A stretch of 43,516 nucleotides of DNA from Cytophagaceae bacterium (GCA_021151805.1 JAGKWN010000026.1:1-43516); one strand, 5' to 3'. Numbered from the stretch's first letter, positions 26,305 to 34,510 are shown. Notes: generated from the sequence alone by a model not told the origin. A program made the numbers and translations.

Positions 26305-27714
26305 ATGAAAAAAAGCATCATCCTTTTTTTACTGCCGCTCATAGCGGCCAGCTGCAGTCAGAATAAACCAGCTGAACACACTGCTGACAGCACTTCTGCA
26401 CAGCAAATCGAAAAAGTTAAAATTGTTAAAGAAGCATTCGTTTATACGTTGCCTCTGGTAATTATGGATATCACCAGAAGGCAGGCAACCAATCCTGATT
26501 CCAGCAATAAAACATACGCACCTGTAAATGCATTCAGGCATTTGTCTGCATTTCCGGATGCATCTTTCAGAAATGTTGTGCGCCCGAATGCGGATACGTA
26601 CTATTCTTCTGCGATGCTGGATCTTACAGCAGAGCCTGTTGTATTGTCTGTACCCAATACCAACGGCCGCTATTACATGATGCCAATGCTGGATGCTTAT
26701 ACAAATGTATTTGCTTCACCCGGTACACGAACAACAGGCAATGACAAAGGGAATTTTTTGATTGCAGGTCCGGGCTGGAATGGTTCTGTACCTGCAGGTA
26801 TGAAACAAATTCAGGCTCCTACGAATCTGGTATGGATTATCGGCAGAACACAGGTGAATAGCAAGGCGGATGGAGATAAAGTAGTGGTACCGCTGCAGCA
26901 GAAATACAAACTTGCTCCGTTGAGTGCATGGGGTAAAGCGTATAAAGTGCCTGCAGGTATCAAAGATGCAACAGTACCAGTAGGTGATCCAAATGCAGTT
27001 GTGAAAGCAATGTCTGCGGAAGAATATTTTGCCTATGCGAATCAATTACTACAAAAATATCCTGCCGGTGATGTAGATAAAGAAGTGTTAAAACGCTTTG
27101 CAGTTGTAGGTGTAGGCGCAGGGTTGACATTTGATATCAATACATTTGGTGCAGCAAAAGATTCGGTAACAAATCTTCCGAAAGAAATTATAGAAGAATT
27201 TCATAAACAGATTAAAGCTACAGCTGGTCTTGTAAATGGATGGGCTGTACACAGAGGTTTGGGCGCTTATGGAACAGATTATTTGAAACGTGCTTTTGTG
27301 GCTTACATGGGTCTGGGCGCAAACCTGGCTGAAGATGCTTTGTATCCTTCCTGTGCGATTGATGCAGATGGAAATGAATTAAACGGAGCTAATAAATATG
27401 TACTGCACTTTGATAAAGGACAAACACCGCCGGTAAATGCATTCTGGTCGCTGACTATGTATTCTCCGGAAGGATATCTGGTAGAGAATCCATTAAACCG
27501 ATATACGCTGGGTGATAGAAGCAGTCTGAAAACAAATACAGACGGTTCTGTAGATCTTTATATTCAGCACGATTCGCCGGGGAAAGAGAAGGAAGGAAAT
27601 TGGCTGCCTGCACCTGAAGGTGACTTTAATTTATTACTGAGATTATACTGGCCGAAAGCGGAAGTAATCAGAGGAGATTGGATGCCATCTGCAGTGAAGA
27701 AGCAGCAGGATTGA
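26305..27714 (+). CDS. DUF1254/DUF1214 domain lipoprotein
   Basis: ATG 26305 is chosen over the upstream ATG 26167 because it opens a lipoprotein signal, MKKSIILFLLPLIAASC, with the lipobox cysteine at residue 17. The mature protein of about 450 residues has the DUF1254 domain first (VRPNADTYYSSAMLDL, YYMMPMLDAYTNVFASPG) and DUF1214 second (FWSLTMYSPEGYLVENPLNRY, DLYIQHDSPG, NLLLRLYWP). Proteins of this pair are widespread envelope or periplasmic proteins without proven biochemical activity. The gene stands alone and is closed by a hairpin terminator. Confidence 0.9.
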   Translation: MKKSIILFLLPLIAASCSQNKPAEHTADSTSAQQIEKVKIVKEAFVYTLPLVIMDITRRQATNPDSSNKTYAPVNAFRHLSAFPDASFRNVVRPNADTYYSSAMLDLTAEPVVLSVPNTNGRYYMMPMLDAYTNVFASPGTRTTGNDKGNFLIAGPGWNGSVPAGMKQIQAPTNLVWIIGRTQVNSKADGDKVVVPLQQKYKLAPLSAWGKAYKVPAGIKDATVPVGDPNAVVKAMSAEEYFAYANQLLQKYPAGDVDKEVLKRFAVVGVGAGLTFDINTFGAAKDSVTNLPKEIIEEFHKQIKATAGLVNGWAVHRGLGAYGTDYLKRAFVAYMGLGANLAEDALYPSCAIDADGNELNGANKYVLHFDKGQTPPVNAFWSLTMYSPEGYLVENPLNRYTLGDRSSLKTNTDGSVDLYIQHDSPGKEKEGNWLPAPEGDFNLLLRLYWPKAEVIRGDWMPSAVKKQQD

Positions 27715-27720
27715 AATTGA

Positions 27721-27761
27721 AAAGCAAAAGGTCTCGCATCATGGAGACCTTTTTGCTTTTT
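27721..27761. terminator. Hairpin terminator after the DUF1254 gene
   Basis: Arms 27721-27736 and 27745-27761 pair with a single bulged T; core GGTCTC/GAGACC, A-rich left and T-rich right flanks. It also lies at the 3' end of the convergent TauE/SafE gene. Confidence 0.8.
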
Positions 27762-27783
27762 CTGTCAGTAAATACAGGTAATT

Positions 27784-28515
27784 TTAGCTGCTGAAATAAT
27801 TTATGATCTGAAAAGCTGCTGTAAGTATAATGACTGCAAGTACAATGTACCGGAAAAGAATTTCTGATGTATATCGGAGGATTATTTTGCCTGTGTAACT
27901 GCCTAAAAAACTGATGCCAATTAAGAATGGAATTAAAAACAAATATTCTTTTTTAAAATATCCATGTGAAGTATATATAACCGCTCTGCTGAAATCTACT
28001 CCCAGGTCAATAAGCGCCGAGGTTGCAATGAATACATTTTTTTCAAGCTGAAAAGCTGCTAAGGTAATTCCCCTGATAGCACCTCCTGTACCTGCTATAC
28101 CTGCAATAAAACCAGACGCGGCCCCGCCTGCATAGAGATTACTATTGGTTTGTTGAAGCGGCCTGTTGAAATTCAGGATTAGATATATTGCCAACAACAC
28201 GAGCATGATATTCATGATGACTTCAATTTGTGTAACCTCAAAAAAAGTGGTGATGTATGCACCTATGATTACAGAAATAACTGCCGGAATACCTAGCTTT
28301 AAAACAATATTTTTTTGAACACCATTTCTGAATAAGGCTATTTTAGCAAGGTTGCTGAAAACATGAAATATGGCAGTAATACCAAGGACAGTTTTAAAAT
28401 CAAAAAACAACGAAGCTACCGGCACAAACAGAATGGAAGAACCGAATCCTGATACGGTTCCCACAATTTCAGAAACAAAAGCCAGTAAGATAAAAAGGTA
28501 ATATTTTTCGTTCAT
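27784..28515 (-). CDS. TauE/SafE family membrane permease
   Basis: A 243-aa protein with about eight hydrophobic helices in two similar halves. The first half carries FVSEIVGTVSGFGSSILFVP and the second AGGAASGFIAGIAGTGGAIR, the repeated glycine-rich motif of the sulfite/anion exporter family. Family members export sulfite, sulfoacetate or other organic anions, or import sulfur compounds; the substrate is unknown. ATG 28515 is preferred to 28596 because the extra 27 residues are not family-like. The gene is divergent from the SpmA-SpmB gene; 28516-28761 holds nothing else I can name. Confidence 0.88.
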   Translation of the reverse strand: MNEKYYLFILLAFVSEIVGTVSGFGSSILFVPVASLFFDFKTVLGITAIFHVFSNLAKIALFRNGVQKNIVLKLGIPAVISVIIGAYITTFFEVTQIEVIMNIMLVLLAIYLILNFNRPLQQTNSNLYAGGAASGFIAGIAGTGGAIRGITLAAFQLEKNVFIATSALIDLGVDFSRAVIYTSHGYFKKEYLFLIPFLIGISFLGSYTGKIILRYTSEILFRYIVLAVIILTAAFQIINYFSS

Positions 28516-28761
28516 GTCGAAGTTATCCTGAAAACAATACTTTTTCCAAAAGTATAAATTTCCGGAATGGAGTAAAAAGATAACCACAAATTTCAATCTC
28601 TGGTGTAAGTATACGATGTGAATTCACAATTCACCATGGAGAGTATCATTTCAGGCGATGATATGCGCTAAAATGGAGCCTGTGGTTTATTCTTCATTGA
28701 TTTCTAGTATATTTAAGGAAGAATAGAATAGTTAAATTATAAGGCACAAACATTTCATAAA

Positions 28762-30225
28762 ATGATTCTAAGTAGGTTCTGGCTCGCGATCTTTATTTCT
28801 TCCTTGTTCTTTATACTTGTTTCGTTATTCACCGGCTCTTTTTATAGTCTGGAGTATACTCTAACAGGTGCGCGCGGCGACCTGAAGATCATTTCTGAAA
28901 AGTATCTTACCCAGCTGCCGGATTCTATTCAACTGGGTTTGAAGAATAGTCCGGAGCATACCCTCCTTATCAAGGATACGACTTACCAGCAAATGGTTGT
29001 AAAAACAGCTGATGGTAAACCGCAGGCTCCTGAAAAAACAATCGTGAAAATATATCATGGCAAACAGCAGGCCGATGGTTTACTTACTACCTGCAAGTCT
29101 ACCATTATCGATATCATCATTCCCTTGATTGCTTACCTGGCCTTCTTTTGCGGACTGTTGCAATTGCTGATCGACTCCGGTGCTTCTGCTAAGCTGGCAA
29201 CGATCATCAGTCCGGTGTTTGTGAAAATCTTTCCTGAGATTCCGAAGAACCACCCATCCATTTCCTACATGACCCTGAATTTCGCGGCTAATTTTCTGGG
29301 GCTTGATTCTGCTGCTACACCTTTTGGTTTGAAGGCCATGGAGAGCTTACAGGAATTGAATAAAGACAAAGCAGTGGCAAGTAATTCGCAGATTATGTTT
29401 ATGTGTCTGCATGCTGCCGGCCTTACACTGATCCCGACTTCCATCATTGGTTACAGGGCTGCACAGGATGCAACCAATCCGGCAGATGTCATGATTCCTT
29501 GCATCATTACATCTTTTGTAGGAACGATTGCAGCCTTGCTGATCGTAGGTATCCGTCAGAGAATAAATTTCCGAAGTGTTGCATTAGGAGCTTCCATTGG
29601 CGTATTGGCTGCGGTTATTGTTTCACTGTTATTATACATCAATACACTTGACCTGATTGGAAAGAATCATTTTACGGGTAACCTTTCAAACATTTTGATG
29701 TTTGGCATCATTTTATTTATTCTGGTATATGCCTTTATGAAAGAAAAAATATTTGATGAACAGGGCAAGAATATTTTTTCTTCTTTTGTAGAAGGAGCCA
29801 CATCCGGCGCAAAGACAGGCTTTACGGTATTTCCATATGTTTTGGGAATGCTGGTAGCAATATCCTTATTCCGCAACAGCGGCCTGTTTGAAATTATTAC
29901 GTCGAAGATGGCAGATTTCTTCCTGATGTTTAATATCAACAGATCCATTGTAGACGCGCTTCCGGTGGCTCTGTTGAGACCATTCAGCTCCGGAGGTTCC
30001 AGAGGTTTTATGATAGATGCCATGACTACTTACGGACCGGATTCTTTAACCGGTCGTTTGTCCTGCATCTTCCAGTGTGCTGCTGAAACAACCTTCTATG
30101 TGATCGCAGTATACTTTGGCAGCATCAATATTAAGAATGTACGCTATACCTTAAGCACTATGCTTTGGGTAGACTTCATCTGTGTGCTGGCAGCGATCTT
30201 TGTAAGTGTGTTTTTCTGGTTATAA
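28762..30225 (+). CDS. Fused SpmA-SpmB / nucleoside-recognition (Gate) domain membrane protein
   Basis: A 487-aa polytopic protein. After an N-terminal helix and a hydrophilic loop (about residues 33-110), the first half (about 115-290) matches spore maturation protein A, with MTLNFAANFLGLDSAATPFG, LKAMESLQELN and CLHAAGLTLIPTSIIGYRA. The second half (about 335-487) matches SpmB, with GAKTGFTVFPYVLGMLVAI, ALLRPFSSGGSRGFM and IFQCAAETTFYVIAVYFGS. Non-spore-formers of this phylum carry this fused form; its transport role is not known. The stop is followed within 2 bp by a CAGT-type repeat array. Confidence 0.9.
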   Translation: MILSRFWLAIFISSLFFILVSLFTGSFYSLEYTLTGARGDLKIISEKYLTQLPDSIQLGLKNSPEHTLLIKDTTYQQMVVKTADGKPQAPEKTIVKIYHGKQQADGLLTTCKSTIIDIIIPLIAYLAFFCGLLQLLIDSGASAKLATIISPVFVKIFPEIPKNHPSISYMTLNFAANFLGLDSAATPFGLKAMESLQELNKDKAVASNSQIMFMCLHAAGLTLIPTSIIGYRAAQDATNPADVMIPCIITSFVGTIAALLIVGIRQRINFRSVALGASIGVLAAVIVSLLLYINTLDLIGKNHFTGNLSNILMFGIILFILVYAFMKEKIFDEQGKNIFSSFVEGATSGAKTGFTVFPYVLGMLVAISLFRNSGLFEIITSKMADFFLMFNINRSIVDALPVALLRPFSSGGSRGFMIDAMTTYGPDSLTGRLSCIFQCAAETTFYVIAVYFGSINIKNVRYTLSTMLWVDFICVLAAIFVSVFFWL

Positions 30226-30227
30226 TT

Positions 30228-30252
30228 AGTAGGCAGTAGTCAGTAAACAGTA
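30228..30252 (+). repeat. CAGT-type repeat array after spmAB
   Basis: AGTAGGCAGTAGTCAGTAAA and following CAGT, directly downstream of the stop codon at 30223-30225. An inverted array lies at 30425-30455. Confidence 0.8.
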
Positions 30253-30266
30253 AAAAGGGTATCATC

Positions 30267-30340
30267 CTCGCCATTGTTGGTGTTCCTGCCTGAATAAATA
30301 AAATACTAATGCACAAGTGTGTATGCAGGTCACCAACAAT
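30267..30340. repeat. 74-bp palindromic dispersed element, copy A
   Basis: Starts CTCGCCATTGTTGGTGTTCC and ends GCAGGTCACCAACAAT. The outer parts (from 30273 and to 30340) form an imperfect 16-17-bp inverted repeat. The first 28 and last 21 bases are identical to copy B at 30953-31026; the middle differs. Confidence 0.85.
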
Positions 30341-30353
30341 TAGTTCTTTCACT

Positions 30354-30374
30354 GGCGCAAGCATTTGCTTGTGC
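30354..30374. repeat. Short near-palindrome, GCAAGC/GCTTG family
   Basis: A 21-bp near-palindrome with GCGCAAGC and GCTTGTGC arms. Related copies lie in opposite orientation at 34307-34327 and 43027-43047. Confidence 0.7.
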
Positions 30375-30424
30375 TTTTTATTGACTTAGAAAGTGGGGCT
30401 GGAGCGAGAGAAACATTGGTATTT

Positions 30425-30455
30425 ACTGACAACTGTCTACTGATAACTGAGTACT
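30425..30455 (-). repeat. Inverted CAGT-type repeat array
   Basis: ACTGACAACTGTCTACTGAT and following bases are the reverse complement of the CAGT arrays. Together with 30228-30252 it frames the palindromic element at 30267. Confidence 0.8.
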
Positions 30456-30510
30456 ATCTTTCAAATCATCCATCTTTGCGTATATAAATAATCATTAACC
30501 AACAACCATT

Positions 30511-30900
30511 ATGTTTACAATAGATCAGATTAAAGCAGCGCATAGCAAAGTAAAATCAGGCGCGGATTTTCCTGCATACATTCAGGATCTTATACAATTA
30601 GGTGTAACCTCCTACGAAACGTTTGTGGCAGACGGCCACACCGACTATTACGGCGCAAATGATTATAAAGCCATAGCACCTGCAAAATATTCATCGCTTG
30701 CAGTTAAAGAAACTTCAGACGCAGAGCAGTTCAAGAAAGATCTGAAAGCACATCAGCAAAGTAAAACGGATTACATGACTTTCTGCAATGACTCTGCAAA
30801 ATCGGGTATTGAGAAGTGGGCTGTTTCTATGGATAAAATGACCTGTACCTATTTTGATAAAGCAGGAAAAGAAATTCTGGTAGAGCAGATTCCGATGTGA
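30511..30900 (+). CDS. DUF1398 (YbcV-like) family protein
   Basis: A complete 129-aa soluble protein, normal length for DUF1398. FTIDQIKAAHSKVKSGADFP, LGVTSYETFVADGHTDY and the C-terminal TCTYFDKAGKEILVEQIP match the family as I know it. E. coli YbcV belongs here; no biochemical function is established. The gene stands alone, with repeats directly on both sides: CAGT arrays and 74-bp palindromes upstream (30228-30455) and downstream (30901-31059). That framing suggests it may have been acquired or rearranged with the repeats, though this is inference. Confidence 0.85.
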   Translation: MFTIDQIKAAHSKVKSGADFPAYIQDLIQLGVTSYETFVADGHTDYYGANDYKAIAPAKYSSLAVKETSDAEQFKKDLKAHQQSKTDYMTFCNDSAKSGIEKWAVSMDKMTCTYFDKAGKEILVEQIPM

Positions 30901-30952
30901 GTAAACAGTAGACAGTGGTCAGTAAGCAGTATCAGTCTACTGACCACTGTCT
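30901..30952. repeat. CAGT array followed by its inverted copy
   Basis: Begins immediately after the TGA stop at 30898-30900. AGACAGTGGTCAGTA pairs perfectly (15 bp) with TACTGACCACTGTCT a few bases later, so the transcript can form a hairpin. Confidence 0.8.
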
Positions 30953-31026
30953 CTCGCCATTGTTGGTGTTCCTGCCTGAACAAATGGAACATTTATGAAC
31001 AGGCGTGTATGCAGGTCACCAACAAT
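30953..31026. repeat. 74-bp palindromic dispersed element, copy B
   Basis: Same ends as copy A (30267-30340). In this copy the inner part is also self-complementary (AAATG with CATTT, CCTG with CAGG), so almost the whole element can fold as one hairpin. Confidence 0.85.
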
Positions 31027-31059
31027 CACTGTTTACTGTCTACTATCTACTGACCACTA
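31027..31059 (-). repeat. Inverted CAGT-type array at the chrB stop codon
   Basis: On the minus strand the array begins TAGTGGTCAGTAGATAGTAG; the TAG is the stop codon of the ChrB-like gene. The tatD gene has the same arrangement. Confidence 0.8.
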
Positions 31060-31509
31060 ACTCTTAAACTCCCAGCCATGTGTTTCAGTGCTCACATGTT
31101 TACACCAGCTATATAGCGCATCGTATAAGACCATGCCATATTCCAGCATTTCGTGGTCGTTTTTGAAATTATAGGATAAGCCTGCAGATATTGCAAACAA
31201 GCCTGCTGCCTGGGGAGCAAGAGTGTAGTTATCTGTATCGGCCGCACGTACGATCAAGGCTAAGCGTTGCAAGGCTTCGTCTTTCAGGTTGTGTTTTTTG
31301 AGAAAATAATCAAACGTACATTTATCCCCTTCATGTGTATATTCTACACCTGAAATGTCGTAAGGCGTGGCGCCAAGTTCTGCGGCTTTTTCAATCACCT
31401 GCGATGTTGGTACAAAGAGGAATTCAGGATTGGTATCAATAAACCTTGCAATAAGCCATGGACAGGCGATCCGGTCTATTTTAGGTCTTTCTCTGGTGAT
31501 CCATTTCAT
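31057..31509 (-). CDS. chrB: ChrB C-terminal-domain protein (chromate resistance)
   Basis: A 150-aa protein corresponding to only the C-terminal domain of ChrB: it starts MKWITRERPKIDRIACPWLI, contains FDYFLKKHNL and IVRAADTD, and ends with a helical segment. ChrB proteins accompany ChrA chromate exporters; the long form has an N-terminal regulatory part that is absent here. It is the last gene of a four-gene minus-strand set with chrA at the front. Its TAG stop is supplied by a CAGT-type repeat. The symbol is used loosely because the N-terminal half is missing. Confidence 0.85.
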   Translation of the reverse strand: MKWITRERPKIDRIACPWLIARFIDTNPEFLFVPTSQVIEKAAELGATPYDISGVEYTHEGDKCTFDYFLKKHNLKDEALQRLALIVRAADTDNYTLAPQAAGLFAISAGLSYNFKNDHEMLEYGMVLYDALYSWCKHVSTETHGWEFKS

Positions 31510-31526
31510 AGCTTTTGTATTAAGAT

Positions 31527-32204
31527 TTATAACTCAATAATCTGATAACCGACTCCATAAATATTTTTGATCTCAAGTTCAGCCTTTGCCTGGCTTAATT
31601 TCTTCCGGATGTTTTTTATATGTGCTGCCAGTGAATTATTCGATTCAAAATTTTCGGTTTCATCACCCCAAAGATATTCGGAAAGCATGGTGTTGGATAC
31701 CACCTTGTCTTTATTGGAGATCAGGTACAACAGCATTTCATATTCTCTTTTGGTAAGCGCAATGTCATTGTTCCAGACCTGCACTTTTTTTGTTTTGAAA
31801 TCAATGACAAGATTTCCCAGATAGAGTTTATTTTTTGTGTTGAATTTTTTTCTGCGGATGATCGCCTGGATGCGTGCATGCAATTCAGGGAAATGAAACG
31901 GAATGGTCATGTAATCATCAGCACCGAGGTCGAGCGCGCGTACACGGTCTTCGGCAGAGTTTATGGTGGAAATAATCAGCAGGCCGTCAGACTTCTGGCT
32001 TTCGTTTAATTCCTTAAGCAACGATAAAGCATTGCCATCTGCAAGCTGTGAATTTAAAACGATGCAATCATATTCATAGAGACTGATTTTCTCGGAAGCC
32101 TGCTGGTAGTTGCTGGTGCTTTCCCATACATAGCTTTCACTGCTTAGAAACGTTTCCAGTTCTAAGCGGAGTGGTTTTTCCGGTTCAACAATCAATACCT
32201 TCAT
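31527..32204 (-). CDS. OmpR-type response regulator with degenerate receiver domain
   Basis: Residues 1-120 form a receiver domain and about 130-225 an OmpR/PhoB winged-helix DNA-binding domain (LTKREYEMLLYLISNKDKVV and HIKNIRKKL). The phosphorylation site is altered: the phosphoacceptor Asp is N51 (in CIVLNSQLADG), the second acidic pocket residue is P8 (LIVEPEK) and the invariant Lys is I101 (DYMTIPF). T80 and the DNA-binding part look normal. No histidine kinase is adjacent. It is therefore probably a phosphorylation-independent (atypical) regulator, likely controlling the chromate genes around it. The gene lies 17 bp upstream of chrB. Confidence 0.9.
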   Translation of the reverse strand: MKVLIVEPEKPLRLELETFLSSESYVWESTSNYQQASEKISLYEYDCIVLNSQLADGNALSLLKELNESQKSDGLLIISTINSAEDRVRALDLGADDYMTIPFHFPELHARIQAIIRRKKFNTKNKLYLGNLVIDFKTKKVQVWNNDIALTKREYEMLLYLISNKDKVVSNTMLSEYLWGDETENFESNNSLAAHIKNIRKKLSQAKAELEIKNIYGVGYQIIEL

Positions 32205-32254
32205 CTTTATAAAAGTACTTAATTAAGAAATTAAAATAAATACTTTTTATGTAT

Positions 32255-32788
32255 TTAGAATCCAACGCCGAATTGAAAGGAAGGAGTAAAAGCAGTTGCG
32301 TGATTATTTCCGAATCGAACTGGTGCCAGAAGCGCAACAAAGAAATTTGCTTGCTTGCCTCTGACAAGAACTTTGTTGATAATAGGGGTAACTCCATAAC
32401 GGCCTGAAGTTTCGTAAGCCGCGCGGAATATAAATGTGAAATCATGGCCTAGCCTGTAACACACACCTGGATGGAAAACAAAATTACTTAACTTTGATGT
32501 GTTGTTTTCGAATCGGATGAAAGGCGTAAACTCAAATGAGATGCCAAACTTTGGACTCTTCCAGATATTAATTCCCCAGGGATTTCCCACAACATAATAA
32601 TCCCGGAAGTTCGCCTGGTTGCCATCTTTGCTGAATGTATAGAGCGGATGTACGATACCTACATAGCCTTTGATTTCAGGATATTTTTTAACAGCTTCTG
32701 TTGCTGGCAGCGTAGTATTATCTGTCGTTTGGGCAAAGGAGTTCCTGAATAGTAGTAATGAAACTACTATGAAAGATATTTTTTTCAT
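32255..32788 (-). CDS. Exported outer-membrane-barrel-like protein in the chromate operon
   Basis: A signal peptide (MKKISFIVVSLLLFRNSFAQ) is followed by about 155 residues of alternating hydrophobic strands, ending in FTPSFQFGVGF with a terminal Phe, as in outer-membrane beta-barrels. The protein seems to make about eight strands. It lies between chrA (18 bp gap) and the response regulator (50 bp gap), so it is part of the operon. A passage or sensing role for chromate or sulfate is only inference; I do not recognise the family. Confidence 0.75.
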   Translation of the reverse strand: MKKISFIVVSLLLFRNSFAQTTDNTTLPATEAVKKYPEIKGYVGIVHPLYTFSKDGNQANFRDYYVVGNPWGINIWKSPKFGISFEFTPFIRFENNTSKLSNFVFHPGVCYRLGHDFTFIFRAAYETSGRYGVTPIINKVLVRGKQANFFVALLAPVRFGNNHATAFTPSFQFGVGF

Positions 32789-32806
32789 ATGTTTTTAATG
32801 GTTGTT

Positions 32807-33973
32807 TTATGGAAGAATGAAAAGCTTAAGCAGCAGGCCAACTGCAGCGGCAGCAAGGATGACAAAAGGTTCTTGTAGTTTTTTATACTTAAATAAGATT
32901 GCTGCTGCCGTAATGGCAATCAATACGGTGGGGATATCCGTGAGTGTTCTTTTACCCAATACCAATACCGAACCGGCAATGGCACCGATAGCAGCAGCGG
33001 TGATGCCATCAACAAATGCTTTGATGGCAGGGTGCTTACCATACTTTTTAAAATAGGGAGCCGGCAAAATGGTAAAGAAATAACAGGGAACAAAAGTAGC
33101 AATGGCAGCTACACAGGCACCTGCAACACCTGCCGTCAGATAACCAATGAAACCAACAGTGATTACGACCGGTCCGGGTGTAATCATGGCAACCGCTACT
33201 GCATCTACAAACTGTTGTTCATTCAGCCATTGATATTCTTTTACTACACCGCCGTAGAGAAACGGCACAATCGCTAATCCGCTGCCGAAGACAAAAGCTC
33301 CTGCTTTGGTGAAGAAATACAGGATCTGCCAGAGTTTACCGCTTTGCGAAACTGTAGCTGGAATTTGTAACAACACTGGGATACTCAACATGGGAGCTGC
33401 AGTTGTTTCTTTGCCAAATTTTGGTGGTACCCGCAGCAGCCAGATCAATATGCCTGAACCCAGGATGAGCCAGATATTTTCTTCTTCCGTAAAGAAGGTA
33501 ACCAAGGCCAGCACAACAAAAATACCCCACATGACCCAGTCTTTACCGATACTCTTAGAGGTAAGTTTATAACTGCTGATGGTAATGATGCCGATTACTG
33601 CGGCGCCTACACCATAGAATACTGCCTGCATCCAGGGAATTCCACCGAATTCTACATACGCATAACCAATACCTAATACCATAAGAAAGGATGGAATGAC
33701 GAATGCAAGTCCGACTAACGTAGCACCTAAAATTCTGTAATGTACATAACCAAGGTAAATAGATAATTGTGCGGCCAGAGGGCCAGGTGCCAATTGCGAC
33801 AAGGCCATGCCTTCTTTATAATCTTCCTCGCTGAACCAGTTATTCTTTTCAACCAGATCGCGGTGCATATAGCCGACGAGGGCTACCGGTCCGCCAAAAC
33901 CAATGGTGCCAAGTTTTAAAAAATACAGGATAAGTTCCTTTAATGAGTAAATAGGTTTTGAATGGTTTTCCAT
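32807..33973 (-). CDS. chrA: Chromate transporter ChrA, two-domain type
   Basis: A 388-aa CHR-superfamily exporter that pumps chromate out across the cytoplasmic membrane. The two homologous halves each carry the family motifs: GTIGFGGPVALVGYMHRDLV and LSQLAPGPLAAQLSIYLGYV in the first, AFVFGSGLAIVPFLYGGVV and AVAMITPGPVVITVGFIGYL in the second. About ten to eleven TM helices are seen. ATG 33973 is chosen; the frame extends to a TTG at 33997 but the extra residues are not needed. It is the first gene of the operon, and the 34000-34049 gap should hold the promoter, just before a long tandem repeat. Confidence 0.94.
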   Translation of the reverse strand: MENHSKPIYSLKELILYFLKLGTIGFGGPVALVGYMHRDLVEKNNWFSEEDYKEGMALSQLAPGPLAAQLSIYLGYVHYRILGATLVGLAFVIPSFLMVLGIGYAYVEFGGIPWMQAVFYGVGAAVIGIITISSYKLTSKSIGKDWVMWGIFVVLALVTFFTEEENIWLILGSGILIWLLRVPPKFGKETTAAPMLSIPVLLQIPATVSQSGKLWQILYFFTKAGAFVFGSGLAIVPFLYGGVVKEYQWLNEQQFVDAVAVAMITPGPVVITVGFIGYLTAGVAGACVAAIATFVPCYFFTILPAPYFKKYGKHPAIKAFVDGITAAAIGAIAGSVLVLGKRTLTDIPTVLIAITAAAILFKYKKLQEPFVILAAAAVGLLLKLFILP

Positions 33974-34049
33974 AAAGCGTTTATAATTACCCTTCAAACA
34001 TAGTTTTCAATAGTGAATAAAAAATGAATGTTGGTGGTAGGATAACGGA

Positions 34050-34140
34050 GAATTATGAATTATGAATTATGAATTATGAATTATGAATTATGAATTATGA
34101 ATTATGAATTATGAATTATGAATTATGAATTATGAATTAT
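34050..34140 (+). repeat. Perfect (GAATTAT)13 tandem array
   Basis: Thirteen exact copies of a 7-bp unit, 91 bp in all, upstream of chrA. Because 7 is not a multiple of 3, TGA on this strand and TAA on the other fall in every reading frame. Exactness suggests a recent or unstable array. Confidence 0.95.
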
Positions 34141-34221
34141 GATTTTTTTCTCTCCGGTCATTATTCTCAACAAATCAGCCTGTCGGATAAACTGAAGATT
34201 GATGCGGGCGGATTTGTTTAA

Positions 34222-34241
34222 CCCATGGCTTTAGCCGTGGG
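34222..34241. repeat. Short palindrome CCCATGGCT/AGCCGTGGG
   Basis: 9-bp arms with one G-T wobble and a 2-base loop, in the gene-free repeat region 34141-34510. Confidence 0.65.
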
Positions 34242-34306
34242 GATACTGCATAGGAAATTAAAAGGCTGCCTAATGGCCGGAGTCGCTTGTATATGGGAAG
34301 AGAAAT

Positions 34307-34327
34307 GCACAAGCAAAAGCTTGCGCC
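34307..34327. repeat. Short near-palindrome, GCAAGC/GCTTG family
   Basis: Same family as 30354-30374 and 43027-43047, with GCACAAGC and GCTTGCGC arms. Confidence 0.7.
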
Positions 34328-34356
34328 AGCTTTTTCACTCTAACTACCGCGGTCAA

Positions 34357-34387
34357 ACTGTCTACTGACAACTGTCCACTGATCACT
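34357..34387 (-). repeat. Inverted CAGT-type array
   Basis: ACTGTCTACTGACAACTGTC and following bases; its reverse complement matches the array at tatD. It and the array at 31027 bracket the chromate operon. Confidence 0.8.
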
Positions 34388-34412
34388 AAGAAGAAAGTTG
34401 TAACCCCTATTA

Positions 34413-34453
34413 AAACACCGATGCCATCGCTTTAAGCGATGGCATCGGTGTTT
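34413..34453. repeat. 41-bp perfect palindrome, GATGCCATCGC family, copy 1
   Basis: 20-bp exact arms (34413-34432, 34434-34453) around a single T. Near-identical cores occur at 42675-42707 and 42928-42956. It may also terminate the gene at 34511 on the minus strand. Confidence 0.9.
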
Positions 34454-34510
34454 GTAGCCATATCATATTTCAATAAAAATATGGATTCCGTTGTCTTGTG
34501 TATTTAATTT

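Noticed and set aside
30267..31026. CRISPR-like repeats or insertion sequence
   Set aside because: Only two 74-bp copies with a gene between them; no transposase frame is present in either copy.
34050..34140. CRISPR array
   Set aside because: The 7-bp units are directly contiguous with no spacers; it is a simple tandem repeat, and no cas gene is present.
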